Assembly: GCF_006171285.1 (NCBI RefSeq) | Contig: NZ_CP040895.1 | Coordinates: 1 to 64,000, forward strand | DNA: 64,000 bases | From: Leclercia adecarboxylata | GTDB taxonomy: Bacteria; Pseudomonadota; Gammaproteobacteria; Enterobacterales; Enterobacteriaceae | Reading direction: 5' to 3' | Part shown: piece after piece, positions 25,754 through 34,745 of the stretch | How positions within the stretch are numbered: position 1 is the first letter of the stretch | How the letters are laid out: each line of letters begins with the position of its first letter | The notes under the pieces: model-generated | Told to the model about the DNA's origin: nothing | The model's database searches: none | Seen by the model: only the letters and a program-made list of their open reading frames with translations | Position numbers and translations under genes: made by a program

Positions 25754-26371
25754 TTATTCAAACGTGCAGCGCGTTTCGGCACGGAAATGAAAAAGGAAGT
25801 CAGTCCCTGCGGTCTCTGTGGGTACCACTTTCCAGCCAAAGCGTAACAGCAGAGTTGAAAGACCGGCGATATTACCGGTGATTCTGGCCAGAAGCTCACC
25901 TTCCTGTCTGCCGTCTTCATCAAACGCTGCATCGAGAGAAGATTTAGACAGATAAAGGCAGTTTATAACGTGATTCAGCGGCAAGGCACGGCGGCCACTC
26001 CATTCGCGCTCGCTGAGCAGCCGGTATGTCCATTGCATGCTCTTTGCGGTCTCAATGGCGTAGGTCAGCCGGAACAGATCGCTCTGCGCTGAAATTTCCC
26101 CCGTACAGGCGTGCCAGAGGTATTCCAGTTTACTGGCAAGCTTCGCCCTGACACCGTAGAGGCGCCCCTGTTTCAGCAGCCACTCTATATCCGGCGCCAC
26201 TTCACGCGAGAAACGTTTTTGCTTCATCGCAGTGGCAAGCCAGCGTGTCAGGAACAGGTTTTCCTGTGACTCACCTTTAACCACGCCGTCCATACGAGCG
26301 AGATGGAGGGCAACCAGGGCACACCAGGCCATGTTGCCGGCCAGGGTCGTCAGTGAGGTGGGTTCTGTCAT
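25754..26371 (-). CDS. DUF2913-family protein
   Basis: A 205-residue protein beginning MTEPTSLTTLAGNMAWCALVALHLAR, with FLTRWLATAMKQKRFSREVAPDIEWLLKQGR, the pattern of DUF2913. These proteins are widespread on enterobacterial IncF-type plasmids next to finO; the function is unknown. The start overlaps the finO stop by four bases (ATGA), so it is translated from the finO mRNA. Confidence 0.75.
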   Translation of the reverse strand: MTEPTSLTTLAGNMAWCALVALHLARMDGVVKGESQENLFLTRWLATAMKQKRFSREVAPDIEWLLKQGRLYGVRAKLASKLEYLWHACTGEISAQSDLFRLTYAIETAKSMQWTYRLLSEREWSGRRALPLNHVINCLYLSKSSLDAAFDEDGRQEGELLARITGNIAGLSTLLLRFGWKVVPTETAGTDFLFHFRAETRCTFE

Positions 26372-26823
26372 GGTGAACCTGTCCTTTCAGAAATCCTCTG
26401 ATCAGCAGCTTTCCTGGCGGCGCGCGCTTTTATACGCTGATGCGTTTCCTTGATACGCAGAAGAGAGTATTTCTCGTCCTCTGCCGTCACTTGCTGGACG
26501 GGGTGGCCGTCCAGGTTATAGCGGTAGGAACCTGCTTTAACCTGCTCCAGGTAACTCAGACTTCCCGTGACATAAAACATAACCCTGGCAATATCCTGAT
26601 GGGTCAGGTCAGGATCGGGATTCGCCTTCAGCTGGTCATGCATCTCCTGACCCACGCCAAGAGCTACTGGACGGAACTTCCGTTTTTTCCATTCTGGCCA
26701 CAGCCCGGGCCAGCGGGAACACACTTTTTTCAGCATCTGGCTGAGCTCGTGTTTTTTTCGCTCTTTCTTTGTCATCTTTTCAGGTGAGGATGGTTGCCCG
26801 GGAATACTCATGAAGGACCTCAT
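26368..26823 (-). CDS. finO: Fertility inhibition protein FinO (ProQ/FINO domain)
   Basis: A 151-residue FinO-type RNA chaperone. A basic N-terminus (KMTKKERKKHELSQMLKKVC) leads into WPGLWPEWKKRKFRPVALGVGQEM and YCHSLSYLEQVK-like sequence of the ProQ/FINO fold. FinO stabilises FinP antisense RNA and so represses traJ and F-type transfer. No F-type tra genes are present here, so it is a remnant of an IncFII transfer region or may act on other RNAs. Start could be MRSFMSIPG (26823) or the ATG at 26811. Confidence 0.82.
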   Translation of the reverse strand: MRSFMSIPGQPSSPEKMTKKERKKHELSQMLKKVCSRWPGLWPEWKKRKFRPVALGVGQEMHDQLKANPDPDLTHQDIARVMFYVTGSLSYLEQVKAGSYRYNLDGHPVQQVTAEDEKYSLLRIKETHQRIKARAARKAADQRISERTGSP

Positions 26824-27976
26824 CTTAAAGGTATCTGTATCTGTTTAATTATAGCGCGCTTATGTTTTTAACTGAATGTTAAATAAGGTTTTTTATATTA
26901 ATAATATGACCCAGAAGGCCCGATTCAGCGGACATTCTTTATGTGCCGCCAGGCACATGACGGTGACGGCAGAAAGAGTGTTGGAATAATCACCGGGGGT
27001 TATTCCGTCGGATCGCCCGGTGTAACCGGTAATAAGATTTGATGTCTGGGGTGAGAATGCCGAGCAGCGCGCAGGCATTCAATAAATGCGCCGAAGGCGC
27101 ATGAAGGCGCCCTCTGTCGCTGAATATTGCTCTCGTGTAAATGGCGCCGTAGCCCGGCGCAGCCGGTTACAGTTTTGATAGATTCCACCAATCCATCCCT
27201 TCGCCCTGCTAAGCCATAACCCGCTGACAGGTGGCAGAGGAAATGATGTGCGCCGTCGGAGTGGTCACGACAAGGCGTAGCCGCTGTCGGGGCGTATCTC
27301 CGCGTTAGCGGGCCGTCAGGACCGCTTACGGGCGTGTTACACAGGACCTGCCGCAGTATGAATTAAAGCGACTTGGAACCTAGTTACAACATCCATCATT
27401 AAAAGCGATGTCTTCCGGCCCGTTGGGCCGGGTGGCGGCGCTTTTCAGTGGTGGGTCCTGTGGTTAAGGCTACAGATATGCTGGTTCCGGTTCTGACTTC
27501 AAAGGATGTTGTGACGTTCTGCACCCTGCCCGCCAGGATGGCGGGTGCTACCTGGAGTCGCGAAGCGACGTTATCGAACCGGCGCGGACGTAGTCCGCTG
27601 CAAGGGCGATCGTTAACTGAGACTGTCCACAGGACAGACGGCGAATAGGTTATTTATTTAAATGATAGAAACTTAAGTCTTTTAAAAGAACTAGAGAGCT
27701 GGGGTTTAAATGATATTACGCACCTTGAAACCTTTACGAGTAGCGCCCTGTAGCCTTATCGGTTTTAGCCTTACGTAAAGTTCCCTTGCAGTTAAATGTG
27801 TATAACCAGTATGAGCAGCACAGGCGTACGAAAAACCACAGATCTGGGGAAGATTTGTAGTGTCAAAGGGTGAACGGCATCAGATAAAACAGACAAAGGT
27901 GGTTACTTAACAAACAGGAGGGAGCTTCTGACGTGCGAAATCCTCCGGCTCAGCCGGATGAATTAAAAGCACAGGA
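26824..27976. other. oriR: IncFII-type origin region (oriR) downstream of repA
   Basis: About 1.15 kb without a supported protein gene, lying after the repA stop on the minus strand, where IncFII plasmids have oriR. A DnaA box on the plus strand (TGTGTATAA, reverse TTATACACA) lies at 27797-27805, about 170 bp from the repA stop, the distance expected from R1. AT-rich DNA surrounds it. Farther on (26930-27600) are GC-rich short palindromes of the kind found behind IncFII origins. Confidence 0.7.
27797..27805. promoter_or_regulatory. DnaA box in oriR
   Basis: TTATACACA on the minus strand fits the DnaA consensus TTATNCACA and sits about 170 bp beyond the end of repA, as in R1/R100 oriR. Confidence 0.65.
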
Positions 27977-28840
27977 TCAGGTTGTAACTGGAGACAGCCG
28001 GGTATAGTTGTTATTGCGGGATAAGAGCATTCGCTCCTTCACCCTTCGTGCTACTTCACGTTTAACGGCTTCGTGATCCCCGAAGAACCGTTTCCGGGCA
28101 ATATCACGGGTCAGCTGCTGCCTGACCAGCGCTTCAACATCTTTACGTTGGCGATCGGCATCACGACGTGCTGTAGCGCGTTTCTGCCCGTGCGCTTTAC
28201 GCTCTATCTGGTAACTACGGAAACGCTCACGAACAAACCGCCAGGCTTTTGCTATCAATTCATCCATTTCAAGCGGCTCTAACCGCTGTTTCTTCCGCTT
28301 TTGATTTTCCCATTCCACGCGGCTGCGGCGTGCAGCTGCCACAGCAACGTCAGAGATATCCAGGGCAGAAAACATCACCGGTGTAAAAGTGATATCAGTC
28401 GGAATATAGCACCCTATCTGCGGATCATATTCAGTCTGGTATGTAATTTGGCCCAGCTCGGCCATGAACTGAAGAGCGCGGGTAGCACGGGTGATGGATA
28501 AATTGCCATTTTTGGATTCGGTGGCCAGACCGGACTCGATAGCCAGAGTCGTAATAGAGCACTGAACCCGGTTGGCCAGGGGATCGTAATGGAAACACAA
28601 TGCCTGTAAAAGCGCATCAATCGCACGCCGGCGCAGCAGTGGAGGCATGCGTTTACGCACACCTAACGCCCGCATGTATGCGACGTGGATTGCAAAATCG
28701 AAACGGGACGTAAAGCCTTCAGCTTTAGCCATTAGTTTTCGACAGAATGGCAATGTTTTCTTGCCTTCTGAGGGGGTGAATACCGGTGTAGGGTTTTTAA
28801 CCTGTCGGTATTGGGTTAAAGGTGTTTGAACCTCAGCCAC
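27977..28840 (-). CDS. repA: IncFII-type replication initiator RepA
   Basis: A 287-residue RepA of the IncFII/IncFIIK type. Diagnostic segments are [74 protein letters not shown] and a basic end with [21 protein letters not shown]. It acts in cis on oriR just downstream. The GTG start (28840) overlaps the stop of the tap leader (GTGGCTGA), so translation is coupled to tap. CopA antisense RNA controls tap and hence repA. This is a second, independent replicon in the window. Confidence 0.93.
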   Translation of the reverse strand: MAEVQTPLTQYRQVKNPTPVFTPSEGKKTLPFCRKLMAKAEGFTSRFDFAIHVAYMRALGVRKRMPPLLRRRAIDALLQALCFHYDPLANRVQCSITTLAIESGLATESKNGNLSITRATRALQFMAELGQITYQTEYDPQIGCYIPTDITFTPVMFSALDISDVAVAAARRSRVEWENQKRKKQRLEPLEMDELIAKAWRFVRERFRSYQIERKAHGQKRATARRDADRQRKDVEALVRQQLTRDIARKRFFGDHEAVKREVARRVKERMLLSRNNNYTRLSPVTT

Positions 28841-28904
28841 GCCTTCCTGCGCTTATGTTGCACAGAAGGAGCAGGCACGGAAAGACTTGTCTTTTTTCGC
28901 GCAC
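28833..28904 (-). CDS. tap: RepA leader peptide Tap
   Basis: A GTG-started 23-codon frame ending ...[15 protein letters not shown]; the LLLCNISAG core is the usual one for IncFII tap. Its stop lies within the repA start, so ribosomes ending tap restart at repA. This coupling is the point at which CopA blocks RepA synthesis. Too short to be found by length alone; identified by position and sequence. Confidence 0.85.
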   Translation of the reverse strand: MREKRQVFPCLLLLCNISAGRRG

Positions 28905-28917
28905 GAGTTATACTCCC

Positions 28918-29007
28918 CAACAGATACAACATTATCTGTTGGATTCTAGGAACCCCGGATATCTTTCTCGTCCCGCCAAAGATGAAGAAGATTTCGGGGT
29001 TTTTGTC
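28918..29007 (+). ncRNA. copA: CopA-type antisense RNA controlling repA
   Basis: On the strand opposite repA there are two hairpins: CCAACAGATA/TATCTGTTGG (28917-28942) and a long one from CCCCGGATATC to GATTTCGGGG (28952-29000) ending in TTTTTG, the transcript terminator. The loop CCCGCCAAAG gives TTGGCGG in the target RNA, the U-turn (YUNR) kissing loop of CopT. A TTATAC at 28908-28913 fits as -10 of the promoter. Size about 90 nt as in R1. The exact 5' end is approximate. Confidence 0.85.
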
Positions 29008-29133
29008 ATTTTAAGGTCCACTGGAACCTAAATAATGTCGCCTTATGGCGCGACTACCTAAGAATTCATTGAATTGTATTGAACTTTACCACCTGATTTA
29101 GAAGGGATCAATTTGAAGCCCTGACGCAGTTAC

Positions 29134-29334
29134 TCAGGCTGATTTGCCTGATTCAAATTGCTCAAAAGCAAATTGCATACGTTCAAAGAGCTCAGATGGC
29201 ACGCAGTAAAAAGCTGGTTCATTGTAGCTAAGAACAGCAACAGGCTCTCCCTTTCCAGATGCAACAGCTTCAACAGGATTTCTCTTAAGCTCTGTCAAAC
29301 CTAAAACTCTTCTGCAATGTATAAGATGAGTCAT
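29134..29334 (-). CDS. stbD: Orphan StbD/RelB-type antitoxin
   Basis: A 66-residue Phd/YefM/StbD-type protein: MTHLIHCRRVLGLTELKRNP, then EPVAVLSYNEPAFYCVPSELFERM. These are hallmarks of the StbD antitoxin of the StbDE system. No stbE toxin gene follows on the minus strand; the sequence beyond the stop (29133 to 29010) leads into the copA/repA control region. It occupies the place where R1-type plasmids have copB. It could be a lone antitoxin that defends against StbE of other plasmids or a remnant. Confidence 0.7.
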   Translation of the reverse strand: MTHLIHCRRVLGLTELKRNPVEAVASGKGEPVAVLSYNEPAFYCVPSELFERMQFAFEQFESGKSA

Positions 29335-29997
29335 GTTTCTCTCCTAACTACTGAATAACAACTCGATTAAGATGTTAGCACAACTGTAGACCGATTAAAG
29401 GTATTTTATGTGTTTTAGCGTGCATGATCTTAGAGTGATCAATGCACTACTTTCTCCTAAAAACATGGCGATTCATAACAACTGCGGTGATTGACTAACA
29501 AGATATACAGAAGTACCCTACTTTGGCAGCAGCTAGTTCCGCTGCCGGGCGTAGGAACCCGCTTATATCTCTGTGAGAATGTTTTTGACCTTTTCACAAC
29601 CAAAGCCAAGCTTCCAGAAATGGATCTCGCCAGTATTTCTATGGTAGCTCAGGCGGGGCAGCTCTCGGGCTGGTCGGTAAAGAGATAACCGGCATTCCTA
29701 CCCCCGTCTGGGCTATCGCCATAATGAGTGTAGGAACTCAGGCGTATGCGATCCTCTGCCTTATCTCTGGAACTAAACATATGACCACTACGTTAAACCT
29801 GCCTAAAGCACCCTCTTTAAAGCTCACTCCCTGCATGGGCATCAGCAGTAAATCCTCAACGGATGTTTGCTCTCATCGTTCCGGCTTTGAAAAGCTATTT
29901 CAATTCATGTACCTACCGATTCTATCCCTGCAATCCTGAACAAGTGCAACTCGATTTTGCATCATTTTTTAGTTTTGATTAGCAATAGGATATCTAC
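29335..29997. other. Non-coding stretch upstream of the LuxR-type fragment
   Basis: About 660 bp. Two short frames (29491-29688 and 29724-29939, plus strand) are open but lack clear ribosome sites or family features, so I do not call them genes. An inverted pair GCTGCCGGGCGTAGGAACCC near 29540 and GTAGGAACTCAGGCGTATG near 29730 suggests an RNA leader or duplicated regulatory element for the next gene. Confidence 0.35.
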
Positions 29998-30243
29998 ATG
30001 AAACAGAGAGAAACATTCGAATCACTTGAAATTCTTTTTCCTGAACTCTCACCTAAGCAGCTCGAAATTAGTACGCTCTACGCTCTCGGTACACCACATG
30101 AAACCATTGCTAAGACATGCAACGTATCAACCGAAACTGTTCGTACTTATTTGAAGCGCAGTATCAAGGCTCTTAAATTGGAAGGGCATGACGGACTACG
30201 CACAACAATTTTACTTAGGTCGTTCATTCACGCGATTAATAAG
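29998..30243 (+). pseudogene. LuxR/GerE-type regulator, 3' end cut by IS26
   Basis: The frame starts MKQRETFESLEILFPELSPK and contains the GerE-type helix-turn-helix KQLEISTLYALGTPHETIAKTCNVSTETVRTYLKRSIKAL. It runs straight into IS26 at 30244 and would gain only a few foreign codons. Full-length relatives are small single-domain regulators, so most of the DNA-binding part is still here. Function is unknown; it may be a transfer or replication regulator of the source plasmid. Confidence 0.65.
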
Positions 30244-31063
30244 GGCACTGTTGCAAATAGTCGGTGGTGATAAACTTATCATCCCCTTTTGCTGATGGAG
30301 CTGCACATGAACCCATTCAAAGGCCGGCATTTTCAGCGTGACATCATTCTGTGGGCCGTACGCTGGTACTGCAAATACGGCATCAGTTACCGTGAGCTGC
30401 AGGAGATGCTGGCTGAACGCGGAGTGAATGTCGATCACTCCACGATTTACCGCTGGGTTCAGCGTTATGCGCCTGAAATGGAAAAACGGCTGCGCTGGTA
30501 CTGGCGTAACCCTTCCGATCTTTGCCCGTGGCACATGGATGAAACCTACGTGAAGGTCAATGGCCGCTGGGCGTATCTGTACCGGGCCGTCGACAGCCGG
30601 GGCCGCACTGTCGATTTTTATCTCTCCTCCCGTCGTAACAGCAAAGCTGCATACCGGTTTCTGGGTAAAATCCTCAACAACGTGAAGAAGTGGCAGATCC
30701 CGCGATTCATCAACACGGATAAAGCGCCCGCCTATGGTCGCGCGCTTGCTCTGCTCAAACGCGAAGGCCGGTGCCCGTCTGACGTTGAACACCGACAGAT
30801 TAAGTACCGGAACAACGTGATTGAATGCGATCATGGCAAACTGAAACGGATAATCGGCGCCACGCTGGGATTTAAATCCATGAAGACGGCTTACGCCACC
30901 ATCAAAGGTATTGAGGTGATGCGTGCACTACGCAAAGGCCAGGCCTCAGCATTTTATTATGGTGATCCCCTGGGCGAAATGCGCCTGGTAAGCAGAGTTT
31001 TTGAAATGTAAGGCCTTTGAATAAGACAAAAGGCTGCCTCATCGCTAACTTTGCAACAGTGCC
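30244..31063 (+). mobile_element. IS26: IS26 copy 3
   Basis: An 820-bp IS26. Flanks TTAATAAG (left) and GCTCGGTA (right) differ, so no target duplication. It joins enterobacterial IncFII-type DNA on the left with Pseudomonas-like DNA on the right. Confidence 0.98.
30307..31011 (+). CDS. tnpA: IS26 transposase (copy 3)
   Basis: The same intact 234-residue IS6-family DDE transposase as copy 1, plus strand. Confidence 0.97.
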   Translation: MNPFKGRHFQRDIILWAVRWYCKYGISYRELQEMLAERGVNVDHSTIYRWVQRYAPEMEKRLRWYWRNPSDLCPWHMDETYVKVNGRWAYLYRAVDSRGRTVDFYLSSRRNSKAAYRFLGKILNNVKKWQIPRFINTDKAPAYGRALALLKREGRCPSDVEHRQIKYRNNVIECDHGKLKRIIGATLGFKSMKTAYATIKGIEVMRALRKGQASAFYYGDPLGEMRLVSRVFEM

Positions 31064-31191
31064 GCTCGGTACATAAGGCGAAGCTGAGCGTGATAAAAAA
31101 TAAATTAATGGATTAACCGCTCAGGCCACTAGCGAATTACCTACTACAAAAATGATCACTGCGCTAAGCTGTGTCCTTTGACCCATAAAAA

Positions 31192-31518
31192 ATGGACATC
31201 CTAATGGCAAGATTCAACGGCGTCATGAAGAACGGTAAGGACGTTCCAATGGATGCGGACGACTTTGATATGCTGATTCAGAAGGTAGATCGACTAACAC
31301 TCAAATCACTCTATGCCGTCAGACTTGTTTTAGTTGAAAAAATGAATCGTGAGGACGCCAGTGATAAGACTGGGCTTTCCATGAAGGGGATGCAACTAGC
31401 TCTTAGTAAAGTAGCAAGAGTCCGAATGGGAGTGCGTGACGACTGGATAGAAGTTAATACCTGGGCTCCCCCTGAAATGGCTGCCGAGTTCATGCGAAAG
31501 CTTCAAGAGATAGAGTGA
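31192..31518 (+). CDS. TrfB/KorA-like small DNA-binding protein
   Basis: A 108-residue protein. The core LTLKSLYAVRLVLVEKMNREDASDKTGLSMKGMQLALSKV resembles the helix-turn-helix of the TrfB/KorA family known from IncP and Pseudomonas plasmids. Such proteins repress replication, partition and transfer promoters. The start may be ATG 31192 or the ATG four codons later (MARFNGVMKNG). It stands alone, 128 bp after IS26, without its usual partner genes. Family assignment is tentative. Confidence 0.5.
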   Translation: MDILMARFNGVMKNGKDVPMDADDFDMLIQKVDRLTLKSLYAVRLVLVEKMNREDASDKTGLSMKGMQLALSKVARVRMGVRDDWIEVNTWAPPEMAAEFMRKLQEIE

Positions 31519-31522
31519 TCTA

Positions 31523-32566
31523 GTGTGCTGTTCTCGAATTAACATTTCTCCAATCTTGGTTACACTTGTTGTGTCATCCAACGTTCGGAGAAGCTCAGGT
31601 GAACGCCCCAAAATCACCCTCAGTCCAGAAGAGCACGCCGAGCCGAGCCGGTGCGTACGTTCGGCCACCATCAGCCAGCGCGACGGTCGTCGGGCACGAG
31701 TAATTCTGTTGGCAGCTCAAGGTTGCACGAGAGTAGAGATTGCCCGGCTCACCGGGTTCTCACTCCTCGTAATCACTTGCTGGTGTCAGCGGTTCGGTTT
31801 GCTCGATAAACCAGGTCGAGGTCGTAAACCTTTTCTGCCCCTTGAAACTGTGCACCGTGTTCTTGAGCAATTCTTTCAACCGCGCATCGGTGAACCTCGA
31901 TGGAGCTGCCGAAGCATGGCACGAGCGGCTGGAATTTCGGCTACCCGCGTGCACAAACTCTGGGCGGCCAATGACTTGAAATCGCACCTGACTCGCACCT
32001 TCAAATTGTCCAATGACCCGAATTTTGAAGAGAAATTCTGGGACGTTATCGGACTCTACCTGGACCCGCCGGACAAGGCGCTGGTGCTCTGCTTTGATGA
32101 AAAAAGCCAGATGCAAGCACTTGAACGCACCCAGCCTGGGTTGCCTTTGGGCATCGGCCATATCCGCACGCAGTCGCACGATTATGTACGCCACGGCACC
32201 GTCAGGTTGTTCACCGCGCTGGACTATCTTCAGGGACGCTTGATCAGCAGTATTGAATATCAGCACCGGCATCAGGAGTGGTTGGAACTTCTCAAGAAAA
32301 TCAATCGAGAAACACCCAAGCACCTTCAGTTGCACTTGATCGTTGACAACTACGTCACTCACAAGCATCCAAAAGTGAAGGCGTGGCTGGAAAAACATAA
32401 ACGCTTCCATGCATTTCACTCCGACCTCCAGCTCATGGTTGAACGCTTTTTTCGGGGCATCACGGTGTATTTACGTGAGGGCAGTTTCAGTTCAGTGCGC
32501 GAGCTGGAAAGCTCGATTACCACTTTCCTGGCCCTGCGTATTGCGCAACCAACTCGGTATGCCTGA
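31523..32566 (+). pseudogene. IS630-family transposase, probably damaged
   Basis: The frame contains LLAAQGCTRVEIARLTGFS (helix-turn-helix), ALVLCFDEKSQMQALERTQPGLP (first Asp), LIVDNYVTHKHPKVKAW (second Asp) and MVERFFRGI (Glu), the DDE signature of IS630 elements. Between second Asp and Glu the usual HFTPTSSSWLN segment is found in a different frame (from 32409), so a small indel has altered this segment, and the first 30 residues do not look like a family start. I therefore treat it as degraded. Clear terminal repeats were not found. Confidence 0.65.
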
Positions 32567-32885
32567 AACGCCAAAGGCGAAGATATCTTGAAAAAATTCA
32601 GCGCCCCCGCGAAGCAATGGCCTCACAAGCTAATGGGTAAATTATTTCGCACACAAAATTCGGTACACCCCCTCAAAAAGCGACGGAGATCACCCGCTCG
32701 CGAAAATGAATCGCGCACTCACACTTGTTGCCGGGGGACGACCAGTGAAGCTGGTCAGTAAATGTCTCAGTATGGCGCGCTCGCAATTGATTGATGTGAT
32801 GAGGATCTACACGCCAATACTCGCCGATATATAGCGGAAAACGCTGAATGACTTCAGCGTTCCGATCACGACGCAAGGGCAGACC
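32567..32885. other. Spacer between IS630 remnant and porin gene
   Basis: No gene is seen. A hairpin CGCTGAATGACTTCAGCG at about 32851-32868 lies just behind the porin stop on its strand and may be its transcription end. Confidence 0.45.
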
Positions 32886-34154
32886 TTAGAATTTCGCTTC
32901 CACATCCAACTGCAGGGTGTTGGTATCGGCGTTCTGCTGAGAGCGGCTGGAGTAATCTGCATCAGCCAAGAAGTATGTAGCACCGATCCCAAAGTTCTTG
33001 TCGATGTCGTAACCCACCTTGAATTTGTGTCCACGCGAGCCGGTAGTACCGTAGGCAAAATCGGAATCAGTGAAGGCGCCGACCACAGCGTTGCGCTGAA
33101 CATCGCGGTAGTTGTAATCGAGGTTGAAGTCATACACCCGAGTCTTGAGGCCCGTCAACCAAGCGGTGTCCTGGTTGCTGTCGGTCTCGTTGTTGACCAC
33201 ATATTGCCCATAGAGGGAGAGTGGGATTGGCAAGCCGCTGATGTCGATTTGGCCAAAGGCTTCGTACAGGCGAAACTTGTTAGTGGAGTTGCCATTGACA
33301 GCCAGCGCACACGGCGTGCTGGTGCTGGTGCAGCGGCTGTCCTTGTCGTTGTCATAGCTATAGACGCTACCGCCCAAGGTGACCTTGAGGTTGTCGGACG
33401 GAGCGAAGCGGGCACCGAGCTGGCCGGCGTACAAGCGCAGATCGTGGCGAAATTGCACACCCTCGCCATCTACGCTGTCCTTGAGCGTGTAGTAACCAGC
33501 GCTGCCGAATAGCTCTGCGTCACCGAGCGGGTATTTGTAGGTGGCAGCTAAACCTTCAGGATTAATGTCACCGTCCCAGATCACATCTCCCATGCTCACC
33601 CATGGCTGCGCCATCTTGCCGCCGATAATATGAAGGTTCTTCACGGCTGTAGGGTGGAAATCGATGTAGGCCTGGTCCAACCACAGTTGTTTCTTGTCGA
33701 AGTAGTTGTCCAGGTCCTGGTTGGTGGAGCGGGCATCGTCACCACCTCCTGTAGCGATGCGGATACCGGCGTCAACTTGTGGGTTGACTTCGCTATAGGC
33801 ACCGAGACGAGCACGGATACGCTGGCGATCCTTGTCGCGACCACCGTCAATCTTGATTGTCTCTTGACGCACGCGCACGTCGCCTTTGATTTGGGTCTTG
33901 GCAGCCCAGGCCAACTTCTGTTCAAACGCCGTCAAGTCTTCCTTCTTGATTTGTTGACCGGCCAATTGTTGGTTGGCTTGCATGTCACGATTCAACTCGG
34001 TCTTCAACTCAGAATACTGCTCTGGCGTAATGGAGCCATTGGCTTTGAGCATTTCGAGCAGTTTCGCATCGACTGCGGCACCGGCCGGAACACTCATGGC
34101 CAACACCAAGCCACCACACAAGCCCGCTGCAATTCGTGTAGAAACAAAACGCAT
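32886..34154 (-). CDS. Porin O/P-type outer membrane channel with Pho-box control
   Basis: A 422-residue outer membrane protein. Start ATG 34154 (MRFVSTRIAAGLCGG) has GGAG before it; a longer frame to 34196 adds no signal sequence. The signal peptide ends near VPAGAAVDA. The early part has a short coiled coil (ITPEQYSELKTELNRDMQANQ), as in many Pseudomonas putative porins, then strands with DVRVRQETIKIDGG and QLWLDQAYIDFHP, and ends ...TLQLDVEAKF with a terminal Phe, as outer membrane barrels do. A Pho box upstream suggests induction in phosphate starvation and a role in phosphate or polyphosphate uptake. Best guess for origin is Pseudomonas. Confidence 0.82.
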   Translation of the reverse strand: MRFVSTRIAAGLCGGLVLAMSVPAGAAVDAKLLEMLKANGSITPEQYSELKTELNRDMQANQQLAGQQIKKEDLTAFEQKLAWAAKTQIKGDVRVRQETIKIDGGRDKDRQRIRARLGAYSEVNPQVDAGIRIATGGGDDARSTNQDLDNYFDKKQLWLDQAYIDFHPTAVKNLHIIGGKMAQPWVSMGDVIWDGDINPEGLAATYKYPLGDAELFGSAGYYTLKDSVDGEGVQFRHDLRLYAGQLGARFAPSDNLKVTLGGSVYSYDNDKDSRCTSTSTPCALAVNGNSTNKFRLYEAFGQIDISGLPIPLSLYGQYVVNNETDSNQDTAWLTGLKTRVYDFNLDYNYRDVQRNAVVGAFTDSDFAYGTTGSRGHKFKVGYDIDKNFGIGATYFLADADYSSRSQQNADTNTLQLDVEAKF

Positions 34155-34288
34155 ATTGATCTCCAAAATAAGATGAGATGGCGCAGGCCACCTCAAGAAA
34201 AAGCCAGCCTTAAAGACGCGTAAAAAAGGACTAGTTATCCCGCGCTCTAAAAACTGGCGCCATTTTTACCGGAGACCATTACAGAAAA

Positions 34289-34317
34289 GTGGCAATGTGA
34301 TGGCAGTTCGATGACAG
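34289..34317 (-). promoter_or_regulatory. Triple Pho box upstream of the porin gene
   Basis: Read on the minus strand: CTGTCAT CGAA CTGCCAT, then CACA and TTGCCAC. These are three 7-bp units with exact 4-bp spacers, the PhoB binding pattern (consensus CTGTCAT repeated every 11 bp). It lies 135 bp before the porin ATG. A TGTAAT a few bases downstream could be the -10. Confidence 0.75.
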
Positions 34318-34350
34318 CGCCGTTTGATCGAAAAGGCTGCGTTAGAGCGG

Positions 34351-34745
34351 TTAGTGCCACGAGGAAATGAAGATTTCTTGTTGGTCCGCGATACTCACTT
34401 GAATGTCAGGCCCCGCGCGTTCAGCGTAGTACCAGCCCTGCGCGCTTCCAGGCTTGGCCGAGATCCAGTAAGTGAGGATCGGCGACAGGATGCCGGCGCT
34501 GGCAGCGACCGCACCGATCACGACCAGCATCAACATAAAATCAGATGCCCAAGGTACAAGGAACAACCCAGCAGCCAGCACGGAGAATGCGGGTGCGATG
34601 AGCCATCGGGTCGTGTCCGGCTTAAACCAAGGTGAGAATACGATTGCTTGCATCCCAAACATGACCAGGCTGCACTCGGTGAACATCAGCGCAATCTGAT
34701 ATGGACTCAAACCTAGTTCCTGTTTCCCACGCAGGGCGAGCCCGA
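34351..34745 (-). pseudogene. C-terminal part of MFS transporter gene
   Basis: Encodes SPYQIALMFTECSLVMFGMQAIVFSPWFKP and two further membrane segments (FLVPWASDFMLMLVVIGAVAASAGILSPILTYW). Joined across the IS903-group element (duplication CGAGCCCGA) it continues the frame ending GVGTFEVGL at 35806. It is the last third of a 12-segment major facilitator drug or metabolite exporter. See the entry at 35806-36600 for the N-terminal part. Confidence 0.8.

Noticed and set aside
29491..29939. Two short plus-strand frames (65 and 71 codons) upstream of the LuxR-type fragment
   Set aside because: No ribosome sites and the repeated CGTAGGAAC-type sequence within them looks like RNA or DNA structure and not coding sequence.
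32886..34223. Plus-strand frames opposite the porin gene at 33027-33512 and 33630-34223
   Set aside because: Shadows of a confidently assigned porin with signal peptide, ribosome site and Pho box.
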